DNA of 64,000 bases from Tritrichomonas musculus (GCA_039105265.1 JAPFFF010000019.1:2884501-2948500), one strand, 5' to 3'; shown: positions 54,154 to 64,000, counted from the stretch's first letter. The notes: generated by a model not told the origin, from the sequence alone. Numbers and translations are program-made.

Positions 54154-54797
54154 ATGAATAAAAACAAATGACGCATTTATATGTTTTTATTTTTGTACTC
54201 CACTGATTGAACAAAAAAAATATAGAACTTCGGGGCAAAAACCCACAAAGAACCGTCATTCAGTGTTATTATTAAAGTAATATGTATAAAGATTATTAAT
54301 GTAAAGAGTACGGTGTATTTTGACGGTTCTTTGTGGGAACACGTTAAAGTGTTTTTAGTTTTTTGACGGTTCTTTGTGGGAAACCATTTATAATAGTTTT
54401 TTTTTCATGAATTGTTTTAATGTATACGGGTTGTACATTCTGCCTCTCTTATATTATTATCTTTCGAATCCAGCGGTTGCTTTCTACATTTTCTAGGATA
54501 ATATATAAAATAATACAGAAAAGTGTCATGTATGTGAATCGAACCTACCACCTTTACAAGGTCTCTGTAGACGCAATACCCATCATGCCATATCATTGCC
54601 GTATAATAATAGTTTTCATTTACAGATTTATATTTAAATGGTTATATACTATATTGGTTTACACATTTATAGCAATATTATCGAAAAATTTTTCGAGAAC
54701 TTTTTCAAAGGAAAAATTCTTCTTTGACCAGATATGTATTGAAATCATGAATTAATAAATAAATGAACAAAAATAAAATGAAAATCAATCAATTGAT
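54154..54797. other. Spacer with inverted repeats and a tRNA-like stretch
   Basis: A1 has only 35 bases here. The extra sequence contains a 17-base repeat CCCACAAAGAACCGTCA at 54242-54258 and its exact inverse at 54321-54337 and 54364-54380, like the ends of a small inserted element. On the reverse strand about 54590-54525 there is a tRNA-like run with GGTTCGATTC, an A-box-like TGGCATGATGGG and a possible GTA anticodon loop, but the stems pair poorly. No gene is supported. Confidence 0.5.
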
Positions 54798-57700
54798 TTA
54801 CTCTTTGAATACAGCTAATGTTCTTTCATCAATGATACTTGTAATGATTCCAACAGTCATGCGTTTTATTTTTGATGTTATTGCTGTCTCACCTGAAAGA
54901 ACTTTCAGCTTATTGTCTTCATTATCGATAAACACCTCATCCCCGATTGAATAACATGATGAATCATTAACTTTGCAAATGTAATCGCCATGACTTGCGA
55001 ATGTGATACATTTATTTTTGTCATCGATTCTCACACATATACCGACATACTCCTTCCATGTTCCTGATGTTTTGACACTACAAATACAATCAGTTGTATC
55101 ATCTGCTGTTGATGGTTTCCATTCATCACCAACATGTTTGTAAACCTTACCTGTCATATACACTGGAGAACCAACAACGAAATCACTAACAGAGTTCATT
55201 GATGATTCAATCGGCGAGTAATGTGTGATTGTTGTGTTTGATTGTGCACCGTAAATAGCAGCCTTATATTTTGCTAAATAACCTCGGGACATGATGCATC
55301 TTGAATATATTTGTTTAGCATCTAATAATTCCTGAGTAGTTGTCCAAGAATATCCGCCTATCGGGAAATTATATGTCAGGGGTCTTCCTGATGTTATATC
55401 AACAGTGTCTTCATAATAGAATGGGAATTTGAAATTGTCGAAATACACAGTTCTTTGATGTAATACAAGAACAATGTTGTGAGGATTTCCAGTCATATCA
55501 TAGAATAATATTCTTATTTCCAAACATAGCGCATAATCACCTACTATGTATTCCAGTTTAATTACCTTATCTTCAAGTTTTAGATAATGAATTGATATTT
55601 CACCGCCCTCTGTAATCGGTCCGCAATCAATAGCACATTTTTTTATTAGTTGTTCTTCTGTTATGACGTTTGACTTCAGTGCAAAGTTATCATTCACATA
55701 TTTCACCGAAGTAATCATATCATCGTTCACAGGTCGGCTGCGGATTAATGTGATAGATGCATCATATATATTAGTCAGTGTATCGTCCTCAGCTCTCAAT
55801 GAGATAATATGGGTATTATAATTAATATTTATTAATTCACCACTGGTTGATTTGTAAATCATATTCAAACTTTTATATAAACTGTATTCGTATTCAACTT
55901 CTTCATATGATGCATCATCAGCATTTCGTTTGAATTTGACGATAATATTTTTGGTAGTGAATACTTTCCTTACATCATCATCTGGGATTACACAACCACT
56001 ATCATTCTGTGTACATTGAATTGTGATTTGTTCTGGATTTTCATCAACAACATTTGCAGTTTTAATGAATGGTGATTCGATTTGAGCTCTAATGACATTG
56101 ATTAACCATTGAGTATTGCCACTTGAATTACACAACATAAATTCACCACGGTCATACCATACAATAGATAATCCATTATCTAACATCATTCTATACCCTC
56201 TCATATATTTTTCATAAGGCTTGAATATCAAATCAAAATGTTGAATATTGTTAATGTAATCCTTGTTAGAACCCCAATTAACATCAAATATCACATGTAT
56301 ATCGGTTTCTGGCAAGTATGGTTTTACAAATATATAATCACGAACGGGATTCGGATATTCAATATTCAATTCAGTTCCGTATAATGCAGTATTCAATGCA
56401 GATTCATTAACCAAATCAGATGGAATTGTTGGTATATCTGTTTTCAATGCATATTTATCTAATTCATAAGCTAATTCATCTTCATCAACAAACTTCTCAT
56501 CAGCTTGTGCACTAGTATAATACGGTGTCAAGTCAACTGGTTCTGGTATATCCGTCTTCAAAGCATAAGTATTCGACACATATCTAGCTGAATAAGCGTT
56601 TCTGTCTGTTGGTTCAACAGTTTTGGTTATTGAACATGATAATATTTCTGGTGTTTCACCAGTTCCTGGATTGATTAATTCATGGCTGTGATACAAAAAC
56701 CAAATACTTGAATCACTTCCTTCGATACGCATTATCTGAGAGGGTTGTTCGTCATTATCGTCATTGTACGAATAGTCTACATGAACATAATGACCCGTAT
56801 AAAAACTGTTTGATGAAACAATATCCAACCCGTATTGCTCAATCAGTTCATGATATGTGTTGTAATCCAAATCAGGAATTGTATTATTGACGATTTCGAA
56901 TTGAATTGTTGTTTGACCCTCAATAATTTCTGGGATTTCACTCTTCATTGCATATTTTCCTTCTGCAACTGTTTTCGTTTCATACTTATCCAATTCATAA
57001 GCCAATTCATCCTCATCGACGAACTTCTCATCAGCTTGTGCACTAGTATAATACGGTGTCAAATCAATTGGTTCAGGTATATCACTCTTCAATGCTAATC
57101 TTTCTTCTGTTTCTGCTAATGTTATTGTTATTGGAAGGTATTGATGTCTATCATAAATTGCTCCACTAACTTCATCCCACACTAATTCAAAATACTCACC
57201 TTCACTTTCAAATCCTTCAGCTTCATGTTGTTTAACGTTATATTCATCATCAGCATATAATTCATTTGTCTTGAATCTGATATCAAAATGGAATATATTA
57301 CCACTATTGTCTAATTTATAACCAACCAAATGTGTTCCTTCTTTGAACGGTAAAACATGAGATGTATCCATTCCGTTTTCTTCATATTCTTCTGGTACTG
57401 GACCTATATTAGGAAACATATATGTCTTGATTTCAATTGTGTATTCAGTTGATACATTCAAATTATCTCTCGTGATGTAATTCTTCAAATCATCTTTTGG
57501 AACATATCGTTCGGCACAATCATCCAAAGCCTCCTGAAGAGCTTCATTAGCCGCTATACTTGTTAAACACATTGATGCTTTAGCTGATAATGGTTTAACA
57601 TCATCAGCCATCAATTTCTGAAACATTTCGTCTGATAATTGTTCCTTTGGGTTCAATTGCAACTCACTATTTTTGAGTACTTCTGGTATTTCACTCTTCA

Positions 57701-57959
57701 GTGCATAATTCGTTAAATCAATTGGTTCAGGTATATCAGTTGATAAAGCATAATTGTTGATAACATAATCACGCAATCCGTTAACTGCTTCATTCAATTG
57801 TTCCTTAGTGATTCCATTTCCGTTTGAAATCCCTACGTTTCCGTTCGATGAATCGCCTTTGATAACATAATTATCGACATATCTTTTAATGTATTCGTTA
57901 ATCAATCCGTCAATAGTATTTGTTTTTGTTATGTGTCCGCTCTGCTCAATCGTAAACAT
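54798..57959 (-). CDS. Fibre-like surface protein
   Basis: A 1053-residue homologue of the A1 fibre. N- and C-terminal parts are nearly identical to A1, but the module at about 56085-56350 (VRDYIFVKPYLPETDIHV, NIQHFDLIFKPYEKYMRG) differs from the DVNWGDNQDDDI module of A1, B1 and G1 while flanks remain similar. This fits exchange of one surface module. Confidence 0.75.
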   Translation of the reverse strand: MFTIEQSGHITKTNTIDGLINEYIKRYVDNYVIKGDSSNGNVGISNGNGITKEQLNEAVNGLRDYVINNYALSTDIPEPIDLTNYALKSEIPEVLKNSELQLNPKEQLSDEMFQKLMADDVKPLSAKASMCLTSIAANEALQEALDDCAERYVPKDDLKNYITRDNLNVSTEYTIEIKTYMFPNIGPVPEEYEENGMDTSHVLPFKEGTHLVGYKLDNSGNIFHFDIRFKTNELYADDEYNVKQHEAEGFESEGEYFELVWDEVSGAIYDRHQYLPITITLAETEERLALKSDIPEPIDLTPYYTSAQADEKFVDEDELAYELDKYETKTVAEGKYAMKSEIPEIIEGQTTIQFEIVNNTIPDLDYNTYHELIEQYGLDIVSSNSFYTGHYVHVDYSYNDDNDEQPSQIMRIEGSDSSIWFLYHSHELINPGTGETPEILSCSITKTVEPTDRNAYSARYVSNTYALKTDIPEPVDLTPYYTSAQADEKFVDEDELAYELDKYALKTDIPTIPSDLVNESALNTALYGTELNIEYPNPVRDYIFVKPYLPETDIHVIFDVNWGSNKDYINNIQHFDLIFKPYEKYMRGYRMMLDNGLSIVWYDRGEFMLCNSSGNTQWLINVIRAQIESPFIKTANVVDENPEQITIQCTQNDSGCVIPDDDVRKVFTTKNIIVKFKRNADDASYEEVEYEYSLYKSLNMIYKSTSGELININYNTHIISLRAEDDTLTNIYDASITLIRSRPVNDDMITSVKYVNDNFALKSNVITEEQLIKKCAIDCGPITEGGEISIHYLKLEDKVIKLEYIVGDYALCLEIRILFYDMTGNPHNIVLVLHQRTVYFDNFKFPFYYEDTVDITSGRPLTYNFPIGGYSWTTTQELLDAKQIYSRCIMSRGYLAKYKAAIYGAQSNTTITHYSPIESSMNSVSDFVVGSPVYMTGKVYKHVGDEWKPSTADDTTDCICSVKTSGTWKEYVGICVRIDDKNKCITFASHGDYICKVNDSSCYSIGDEVFIDNEDNKLKVLSGETAITSKIKRMTVGIITSIIDERTLAVFKE

Positions 57960-57981
57960 TCAATTTATTAGAAACTAAACA

Positions 57982-60540
57982 ATGTCAAAACAAGATAAAA
58001 ATAATTCATCTGATAGCTTTGAATTAGATTTAAGTAATATTGATGATGAAACTATATTTGATAGTGAGGTATCTAAACCTGATGATGATGAAGAACTAGA
58101 GGACCCGATAGATTATTTTAAGAACACGTTTCTCAGTACATACAAACTAGAACACCCCAATGATTTAATTAATTTGTTGTATCAAATACAAAACAATGAA
58201 TATACAGGAAGAAGTGTGGGAAAGATTCGTGAAATGAAAGTCAAGTTTCGTCGATTTGTTTCATTGATGAACAAAATCAATGCAGGTATTAAAAGTAAAG
58301 GCAATCGATTCCTTAGTTTAAAAGAGTACACAACAGATAAAAAAAGTCTTGATACAATTATCAATTACTTCAATATTGTTGTCAATGATGATTTGAATTA
58401 TAGTTCTGATGGTTTTCATTCATCACCCATCAAACCACCGAGAAAGAGTCAAACACCACAAACCACCAAAGGAAGAAGAAAGAGAACAAGCATTCATGAA
58501 CCAACACCTGACAGCAGTAAACGAAGAACACCAAGAAGAAAACGCATAACTCCGAGTGATTCTGATGAATTAATGAATACAAGTTTTTTGGAGCAAGATG
58601 ATTCACTACCATCAATATCATTCAACTTCCCAGAACTAGAAGAAGAGGAGGAAGATAACCTATCAGCCTTGTTGCTGTCTCCTTATGATTTGGTAGATGA
58701 TGACATTGAATTGCTCAAGCAATTAGGCTATAATCAACCATGGCTCAATGTACTACCAAGATGTTATGAAGCAGCAAAGAAACCACAAAACAAACTTGAT
58801 GAACAAGCAAAGGAAAACGTTGATGCATTACATCAAACACTTGAAATTATTAGAGACAAGATGAAGAGAAACATTGATATAACCAATGAACAAAAATCAA
58901 TTACAGGCTTATCATCATTCTTCAGAGTGTTTGACACAATCATTAATAAAAAACCTATCAAAGGCTCTGATGTCATACAACCAATCAAACCACCATCAAT
59001 GAAACCAATCCCATTTGTGAAACCAAATGATGTTGTTAATAATTTTTCAGCATCTAAAAGAGTCATGACAGACGCAGACGATTTTTCGCAGTCATTTGTT
59101 TTCGATAGAGAAGATGGTGATGACCTCAATCAAACATTCACTGATTACGCTCAACAAGCAAATAAACCAAAGAAGCATGGCAAGTTCATTGATGGTGATA
59201 AAGTTGAATTTAATCAAAAAATATTTAAACCTGGAAATCCATTTGCACAAAAAATATCTGATGACGAAATTAATGCTTTAATTAAAAATGCTAAAGCAGC
59301 AACAGTAAGAGGTAAGCGTGAGGACAGAGATGCCCCAACCGTTCTTGAAAACATCGATAGAGATTTCACAAACCTTAACATTCAATCACCCGCCAAGAGT
59401 TCAACATACTATAAACAAAACTTCCTTGATTTAATCATTAATGGTAATTATAGAATCAAATACATTCCTGCCGCCTCAACCAGAGACCAAGCAACAATAT
59501 ACTGTCATACACATCTTGACCAAGACGGAAAGCCAAAATATCGCTTACTTCCTACAAACGCTATGGACCCAAATGGTGAAGCAATAACAGACCTGAACGG
59601 AGATAAGATTGATGATATTGTATTAGTTGATAAGAAAGGAGTGCCACAAATCATAAACGGTTATAAACTTGTATTTGCTTCTCCTTATAAGAAAGTATGG
59701 AAGACAGTTGTCAAATCAGCAGAAGAAAGGAAAGCTAAACCGTTCAATGTTTGGCTCAATGAACAATTCAATAAATCAAAGGATTCCGTAGATTGGGAGA
59801 AAGGTGAATATATTATTAATCCAAATGAAACCATCCAGAAATATACAGAATTCTATCACAATGAACTCGGTTTGGGTAAGCCAAAAGTCAGCAAACGATT
59901 AAGCCCTTCATCATATTGGTCAAGCTATTTCGCAAAGGTTTGGAAAGTCTTCTGGCAATTATTCCCACAATTCAAACCATTAACAAGAATCATTTCGTAC
60001 CTTTCAGTATCAAATGTACTGTTTTGTATATACTTTGATAACAATGTCAAGAAAGAGATTGAAAAAGGCGGTCAGCCAATGAATTACATTCAATGGTTGG
60101 CATGGAAGAAAATCAACAAATCAAAGTACAATCAAATGATTGGTAAGCGAATGACAACATTCATCAATAATTTGTCAAAGGTCATTAACTTTGAAAGCGG
60201 TGAATTCAATCCTAATAGGAGTGCTTGGGAAGGAATGCCAATCGCTTTCATTCAATCAATGGAATCATTGATACTATCATACTTAGTAAATGTCAGTATG
60301 AATGACAAGCAGAGACCCCAAAAACTGGCTGAAAAGACTCAATTAGCTGCTGAAATACCTACAGAAGAGATAAGAGAAAATAAAGAAGAATATAATCGAA
60401 TAATCAATAACTTGATTGATAAAATCTATGGTCAGCAATGTGGATATCTCGAATATAAGGAAAAACTAAATGCACAGAAGAAAGACCAATTAAGTAATGT
60501 AAACAGATACGATATTGATATATTTCAAGAAGAAGCATGA
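57982..60540 (+). CDS. Large Polinton structural-type protein, chimeric relative to A1
   Basis: An 852-residue protein. The first 195 residues are almost identical to 4268-6562 at DNA level, up to the codons for PSDSDE (about 58567). After that the sequence is only distantly similar, with a different acidic linker and a homologous C-terminal region (ITDLNGDKIDDIVLVD, IINGYKLVFASPYKKVW). The N-terminal helical domain and the DxNGDxxDD loop are both kept. Divergent from fibre with a 22-base gap. Confidence 0.75.
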   Translation: MSKQDKNNSSDSFELDLSNIDDETIFDSEVSKPDDDEELEDPIDYFKNTFLSTYKLEHPNDLINLLYQIQNNEYTGRSVGKIREMKVKFRRFVSLMNKINAGIKSKGNRFLSLKEYTTDKKSLDTIINYFNIVVNDDLNYSSDGFHSSPIKPPRKSQTPQTTKGRRKRTSIHEPTPDSSKRRTPRRKRITPSDSDELMNTSFLEQDDSLPSISFNFPELEEEEEDNLSALLLSPYDLVDDDIELLKQLGYNQPWLNVLPRCYEAAKKPQNKLDEQAKENVDALHQTLEIIRDKMKRNIDITNEQKSITGLSSFFRVFDTIINKKPIKGSDVIQPIKPPSMKPIPFVKPNDVVNNFSASKRVMTDADDFSQSFVFDREDGDDLNQTFTDYAQQANKPKKHGKFIDGDKVEFNQKIFKPGNPFAQKISDDEINALIKNAKAATVRGKREDRDAPTVLENIDRDFTNLNIQSPAKSSTYYKQNFLDLIINGNYRIKYIPAASTRDQATIYCHTHLDQDGKPKYRLLPTNAMDPNGEAITDLNGDKIDDIVLVDKKGVPQIINGYKLVFASPYKKVWKTVVKSAEERKAKPFNVWLNEQFNKSKDSVDWEKGEYIINPNETIQKYTEFYHNELGLGKPKVSKRLSPSSYWSSYFAKVWKVFWQLFPQFKPLTRIISYLSVSNVLFCIYFDNNVKKEIEKGGQPMNYIQWLAWKKINKSKYNQMIGKRMTTFINNLSKVINFESGEFNPNRSAWEGMPIAFIQSMESLILSYLVNVSMNDKQRPQKLAEKTQLAAEIPTEEIRENKEEYNRIINNLIDKIYGQQCGYLEYKEKLNAQKKDQLSNVNRYDIDIFQEEA

Positions 60541-60593
60541 ATCAGAGAATAAAAATAAATGAAATGATATTCATTGAATCATGTTGATTGCTT

Positions 60594-61124
60594 TTATTTT
60601 TGTTCACTCATTTTGCGTTTTGGTCTTCGATGTTTGGATGTGTTGAGTCTACGTGTTGGACTCAAATCAGCATCAAACGGAGTGATTTCAGTTTTATCAA
60701 GTGATTCATCGGTGTTTCTCAATTGATTCCAATACCTCGAATCATTCCAAATCATCGACGGTGAAGGAGGGTTTGGTTGTTGAATGAATGATGATTTGAT
60801 TCTGTTGATTCGTTGTTTAGCTTTTATTGATTCAACTTGTCTTTGTTTTTCTTTGGCATATACTTCATATATTGGGTCATCTTGTAATTGCTCAAATAAC
60901 TTCTCTCTTATTCGAACTCTTCTTTCGAGTGCAGGATGTTGTTTAAATGTTGGTGGCGGGCTTCTTATGTTTCTGAATTTGCGAGGAATATAATAATCAC
61001 ATGTCGGGGGTGGTCCTTCAGTGATGTTAACGAATTTTGGTGTGTTTGGATAGTATTCAGGTGGTTTATATGATGAAGGTCCAAAAAAAGCTTCAAACAC
61101 TGGAGGCGAATGATTGTTATTCAT
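60594..61124 (-). CDS. Unrecognised Pro-rich basic protein in the variable slot
   Basis: A 176-residue protein, Pro- and Arg-rich, with PPVFEAFFGPSSYKPPEYYP at the start, one probable helix (ALERRVRIREKLFEQL...) and a basic tail. It replaces the 373-residue gene of A1 and has no similarity to it, although both begin in an ATTCAAAATG context. It may bind nucleic acid or be a virion core protein, but this is a guess from composition. Confidence 0.6.
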   Translation of the reverse strand: MNNNHSPPVFEAFFGPSSYKPPEYYPNTPKFVNITEGPPPTCDYYIPRKFRNIRSPPPTFKQHPALERRVRIREKLFEQLQDDPIYEVYAKEKQRQVESIKAKQRINRIKSSFIQQPNPPSPSMIWNDSRYWNQLRNTDESLDKTEITPFDADLSPTRRLNTSKHRRPKRKMSEQK

Positions 61125-61131
61125 TTTGAAT

Positions 61132-61482
61132 TCAATAAATTAATAAGCAACTGAATATAAATGATTCAGGTTCAATAACGTTTCCTTTCATGTCTGTGAA
61201 CCATAAATGATACTCTTTTTTTGTATTGTTCAGACACTCATATTTCCTGTATTTGGTTTGTCTTCTGTTGGCAAGCATTATGAAATGGTCGCAGAAAGGC
61301 ATGAATTCAACTATATCTGAATGAACCATCAAATCACCGACAATATGTTGATTGACAACAGCCCCACAATACTGAACAACAATGTACTTCTTGTTGCGAC
61401 TATAAACGAAATCATCAGGAAGATTAAAATCTTTTGATTGTGTGTGATAGTATCGTTTTGTGATTTGTTGTTTAGCTTTCAT
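61132..61482 (-). CDS. Small conserved beta-rich protein, possible minor capsid
   Basis: Nearly identical to 2783-3133 (one residue differs near the start). The start is placed at 61482 (MKAKQQITKRYYHTQS), overlapping the integrase end by 11 bases as in A1, not at the upstream in-frame ATG at 61524 which lies in integrase. Confidence 0.65.
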   Translation of the reverse strand: MKAKQQITKRYYHTQSKDFNLPDDFVYSRNKKYIVVQYCGAVVNQHIVGDLMVHSDIVEFMPFCDHFIMLANRRQTKYRKYECLNNTKKEYHLWFTDMKGNVIEPESFIFSCLLIY

Positions 61483-62551
61483 TTTGCGTTTTATAAGCCA
61501 AAAAGAATATTTTATAATCATCATTCAAATCATCTATTGATGAACAAACATATTTTGTGTACATGATTGGTACAGTTATTATTGTTTTATTCTTCAGTGT
61601 TTTGTTAGTTTGACGCAAAGGATTTAATAGTTTACATTTAACGTTTCCAGATTCATAGCAAATGAATTCAGCGAGTTCATTGAACACTCTTCGTCGCTTT
61701 TCATGTTTCTTTTCTGTTTTTCCGTAATCGGTGTGAATGAGTATTATATTTTTGGGTTTATATGATAGAAGACCTTTAAATCGTTGTTTTTGTTGAATCT
61801 CTTTCAATTGCATTGATTTGGCTCTTATGTATTGCCATTCAAGGTCGCGGTCGTCTTGCATCTGTTGAGGTGTTAGATAAATGTATTTTGATTGTCGTTT
61901 GTCAAGGTATTCATCAGTTTCTTCATCAAATGATGTGTATAAAGGATTCAATAAGCGAAGAGATGAATGAGGCGTGTTATTGTACCATTCAACCATTTGT
62001 TGCATCAATACATTGTTTGTCATTCGTTGTTGTGATTGACCGAAAGCATTTCGTAATGTTCTGATTACTGCATCAACACATTTATGTGCATTCGTGAAAG
62101 GTGAATCATCAATGATTAACTTTATTTTGTTTGGTGCTTTGAATTTAATTGTGTGTTTGTCTAATTGATATCTTTGCTCTTCACCGTTGCAATAACTTTT
62201 GAATGCATTTGATATAAAAGCCTTTTCACCATCACATTTAATTGTTTCAATTCTGATATTTCTTTTATTGACTAGTTTATCAATTACTTTGATTACATAA
62301 TACTCAGACTTGTAATCAATTGGTTCAACAATTAGGTATTTGGTGTTTACATTGATTATTACTAAATAAGCTTTATTTAATGCAAACATTATATCAATTT
62401 CGTACGCATACGGTTCAAATGAGAAGTCAGGTTTTGATAGTTTCTTTACTGTCTTCAATTGGTAATCCTTAATATAGGGCTCGGTTTTAATGCCCGTGTC
62501 TTTGATGTACTTGTATTTAGATTTGAAAGGATAGTTGATTGATTCATTCAT
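61472..62551 (-). CDS. Retroviral-type (rve) integrase
   Basis: A 359-residue integrase, nearly identical to 1714-2793, with D53, D107 and D160 in the same motifs and the WYNNTPHSSLRL motif. Intact. Confidence 0.92.
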   Translation of the reverse strand: MNESINYPFKSKYKYIKDTGIKTEPYIKDYQLKTVKKLSKPDFSFEPYAYEIDIMFALNKAYLVIINVNTKYLIVEPIDYKSEYYVIKVIDKLVNKRNIRIETIKCDGEKAFISNAFKSYCNGEEQRYQLDKHTIKFKAPNKIKLIIDDSPFTNAHKCVDAVIRTLRNAFGQSQQRMTNNVLMQQMVEWYNNTPHSSLRLLNPLYTSFDEETDEYLDKRQSKYIYLTPQQMQDDRDLEWQYIRAKSMQLKEIQQKQRFKGLLSYKPKNIILIHTDYGKTEKKHEKRRRVFNELAEFICYESGNVKCKLLNPLRQTNKTLKNKTIITVPIMYTKYVCSSIDDLNDDYKIFFLAYKTQNES

Positions 62552-62559
62552 TTGAATCG

Positions 62560-62569
62560 CAAAAATAAA
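62560..62569 (-). promoter_or_regulatory. TTTATTTTTG motif before integrase
   Basis: Reverse-strand motif ending 9 bases before the ATG at 62551, same spacing as in A1. Confidence 0.55.
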
Positions 62570-62584
62570 GCATTAATTTATGAA

Positions 62585-62613
62585 GGAACTCTGTTCCCTT
62601 TTGCAAAGCAAAA
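62585..62613 (-). repeat. Double-hairpin cassette, type 1, intergenic
   Basis: Identical to 1652-1680 in inverted orientation, between the capsid gene and integrase. Confidence 0.8.
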
Positions 62614-62638
62614 TGATTATTTAATGAAATCATTATTT

Positions 62639-64000
62639 TTATTCATTTGCTTGACTTCCTTGTGGAGATTCGTCATCAACGTAAACCAATCCGTCAAGAG
62701 ATAGTTTAAAGTAAGAGTCCCTAGTTATCCATAATTGAGTCGGAGGAGGTTTGACAATGGTTCCATCTGGTTCAACAACATTGAAATATGTGTCATCATC
62801 TCCTGTATATATTGGTTGCCCATTGACTTGTATCTGAACGTTTCCGAAACCTCCATCAAGTCCGTCATAACAATATCCTGCACTTGCTCGTTCTGTTTGA
62901 ATGTTGAATACAAATGATGTTGCATCACTGATTGTGTTGTTGTATCTCTTACCGTTAGCGTCATTCTTTGGCATTGTCATCGAATCCTCAAATTCCTTTG
63001 TGCATGAAAGAGTGATTGCATCTAAATCACCAGCCGTTAATTGATTTTCAAAGAATCGTGCACCAATGGTTGAAACGTTTTCGTCTGGGAAGTTCTTTCC
63101 ACCAATATTCAAGAAACAGTTTTGATAAACTGGATTTTCAAAGACAGTTAAATCATTATGATGCTTTGGAAACATGATTGATAAATTAGTTGCATTGATT
63201 AATGGGATATTCAATGTTGACTTGATTCCGTTTGCTGCTGGAGCGATTGGAAAAGCATGATAATCAACTTTTTGTGAAGGAATGATTAAACCTTGTCTTA
63301 AAATGTCTTCAATTCCTTGTCTTGTAGCTTCACAAACTCCAAAGCCTTGCATATTAGATTTACAAGCTGTGATGGTCATTCGATTAACTGTTAATGTTGC
63401 TGTTTGTTTTGAATAATGAGCGCTCATCAACTTGTTGGCTTCAGTTTTAGATACAAAGTTAACGTAAACATGACCTGCATGTGATGGTTGAGGTAATTTA
63501 CCATGTTCTTTGGTATAATGGGCTTGACAAATTGCTTTATTATCATCAGTCTTTTCAATTCCAAGTTCAGTAAATTCATCATCAGTAAAGCTAAATATTA
63601 ATGAACAATTTTCAATCAGTTCATCGAAATCACCTCCAGATGCAGATACGTATTGTTCTCTAACTTCATACTTCAATTGATATTTCGTTGGTGTTGGTTC
63701 AGGTGATGGTGGGTCTGGATTGTCTCCAGGTCCTGGAATCACTGCTTGATTACCAATTTGTGTGAATTGATGTTTGAGGTGTCCTCGTGCTTTGATTTCC
63801 TTTAGTCTGTTTAATTCTTCCATCGATATTGAATCATTATCTTCAAGAAATACTTTTGCTTCAGCAACTGTGTAAGGGTCTAATACTGCCCAAACAAGAC
63901 CAGCTGGACTGACTTGAAAACGAATTGATAAATCACCAATGATTCCGTTAGGGAATAAATCGAATGCTTGTAATGCGAGCAAATCATCAAAAGGAACATT
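62639..64000 (-). CDS. Major capsid protein (putative double jelly-roll), 5' part outside
   Basis: The frame is open to the window edge and encodes at least 453 residues: the end of the first half (VPFDDLLALQAFDLFPNG), a Pro-rich linker (PDPPSPEPTPT) and the second half, identical in most positions to 1-990. The linker frame is intact here, in contrast to B1. No HNH gene follows; the stop codon runs directly into the single copy of the 21-base repeat. Confidence 0.65.
   Translation of the reverse strand, partial: NVPFDDLLALQAFDLFPNGIIGDLSIRFQVSPAGLVWAVLDPYTVAEAKVFLEDNDSISMEELNRLKEIKARGHLKHQFTQIGNQAVIPGPGDNPDPPSPEPTPTKYQLKYEVREQYVSASGGDFDELIENCSLIFSFTDDEFTELGIEKTDDNKAICQAHYTKEHGKLPQPSHAGHVYVNFVSKTEANKLMSAHYSKQTATLTVNRMTITACKSNMQGFGVCEATRQGIEDILRQGLIIPSQKVDYHAFPIAPAANGIKSTLNIPLINATNLSIMFPKHHNDLTVFENPVYQNCFLNIGGKNFPDENVSTIGARFFENQLTAGDLDAITLSCTKEFEDSMTMPKNDANGKRYNNTISDATSFVFNIQTERASAGYCYDGLDGGFGNVQIQVNGQPIYTGDDDTYFNVVEPDGTIVKPPPTQLWITRDSYFKLSLDGLVYVDDESPQGSQANE

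Larger units (their letters stand above)
45194..64000 (-). mobile_element. Maverick/Polinton element A2 (right part outside window)
   Basis: Inverted close relative of A1 with the same gene order. It starts with the shared 93-base terminus and runs off the window inside the capsid gene. Differences from A1: no HNH gene, a different gene in the variable slot, a replaced C-terminal half of the large gene, different fibre modules, an added spacer between KilA-N and fibre, and different hairpin cassettes. Confidence 0.9.

Noticed and set aside
54420-54755. Open frame of 111 residues with hydrophobic stretches
   Set aside because: It lies in the spacer with inverted repeats and the tRNA-like relic, has no homologue in A1, and its composition follows AT-richness.
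1-64000. Ciliate origin (Tlr-type Tetrahymena elements)
   Set aside because: TAA and TAG act as stops in many conserved genes, so a ciliate code with reassigned stops does not fit.
1-64000. Free virus or virophage genome
   Set aside because: Several broken, nested elements with polymerase fragments and element termini show integrated, decaying copies, not a single viral genome.

Overview
The window is a stack of Maverick/Polinton elements (large virus-like DNA transposons) and contains no ordinary host gene that I can recognise. The host is most likely a parabasalid such as Trichomonas vaginalis. The sequence is AT-rich, genes are intronless with very short spacers, stop codons often run into TAAA, and TCA-type initiators sit just before many ATGs. 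TAA, TAG and TGA all act as stops, which argues against a ciliate code. The gene set is the Polinton core: protein-primed family B DNA polymerase, retroviral-type integrase, FtsK/HerA-like packaging ATPase, a probable double-jelly-roll major capsid protein, a KilA-N protein and a fibre-like protein. I saw no adenain-type protease, although both A elements run off the window.

Five segments can be drawn. A1 (1-18602) is an AT-rich element running off the left edge; its inner terminus begins 5'-AGGGG (reading inward). G1 (18603-25627) is a GC-richer, older-looking relative that keeps the C-terminal third of a polymerase, a fibre gene and a repeat-expanded gene. B1 (25628-42131) is a third lineage, AT-rich and nearly complete, broken inside its polymerase. 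G2 (42132-45193) is the left end of another G-type element with the N-terminal part of a polymerase. A2 (45194-64000) is an inverted, close relative of A1 that runs off the right edge. The junctions read as insertions of Polintons into Polintons: A1 against a G polymerase, B1 into the G1 repeat gene, G2 into the B1 polymerase, A2 into the G2 polymerase. Termini at 18602, 25628, 42132 and 45194 all start 5'-AG, the known Polinton terminal dinucleotide.

Within an element the genes form compact convergent and divergent blocks: a replication block (polymerase, KilA-N, small helical proteins), a morphogenesis block (ATPase, 43-residue membrane protein, coiled-coil proteins, capsid protein) and an integration block (integrase with an overlapping small beta-rich gene). 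The fibre gene and a large structural gene share an intergenic gap of only about 14-22 bases. A T-rich motif TTTATTTTTG lies 6-9 bases before several start codons.

The most unusual signal is a set of very short hairpin cassettes. One kind is a 27-29 base pair of stem-loops with 3-base loops; it occurs between genes and, in frame, inside genes, and is present or absent between near-identical gene copies. Another kind occupies a variable slot inside the KilA-N gene, and related cassettes lie outside the gene in neighbouring elements, including an array of four in A2. Comparing A1 with A2 also shows a gained HNH gene between direct repeats, a swapped 2.6-2.8 kb block, and module exchange in the fibre gene.
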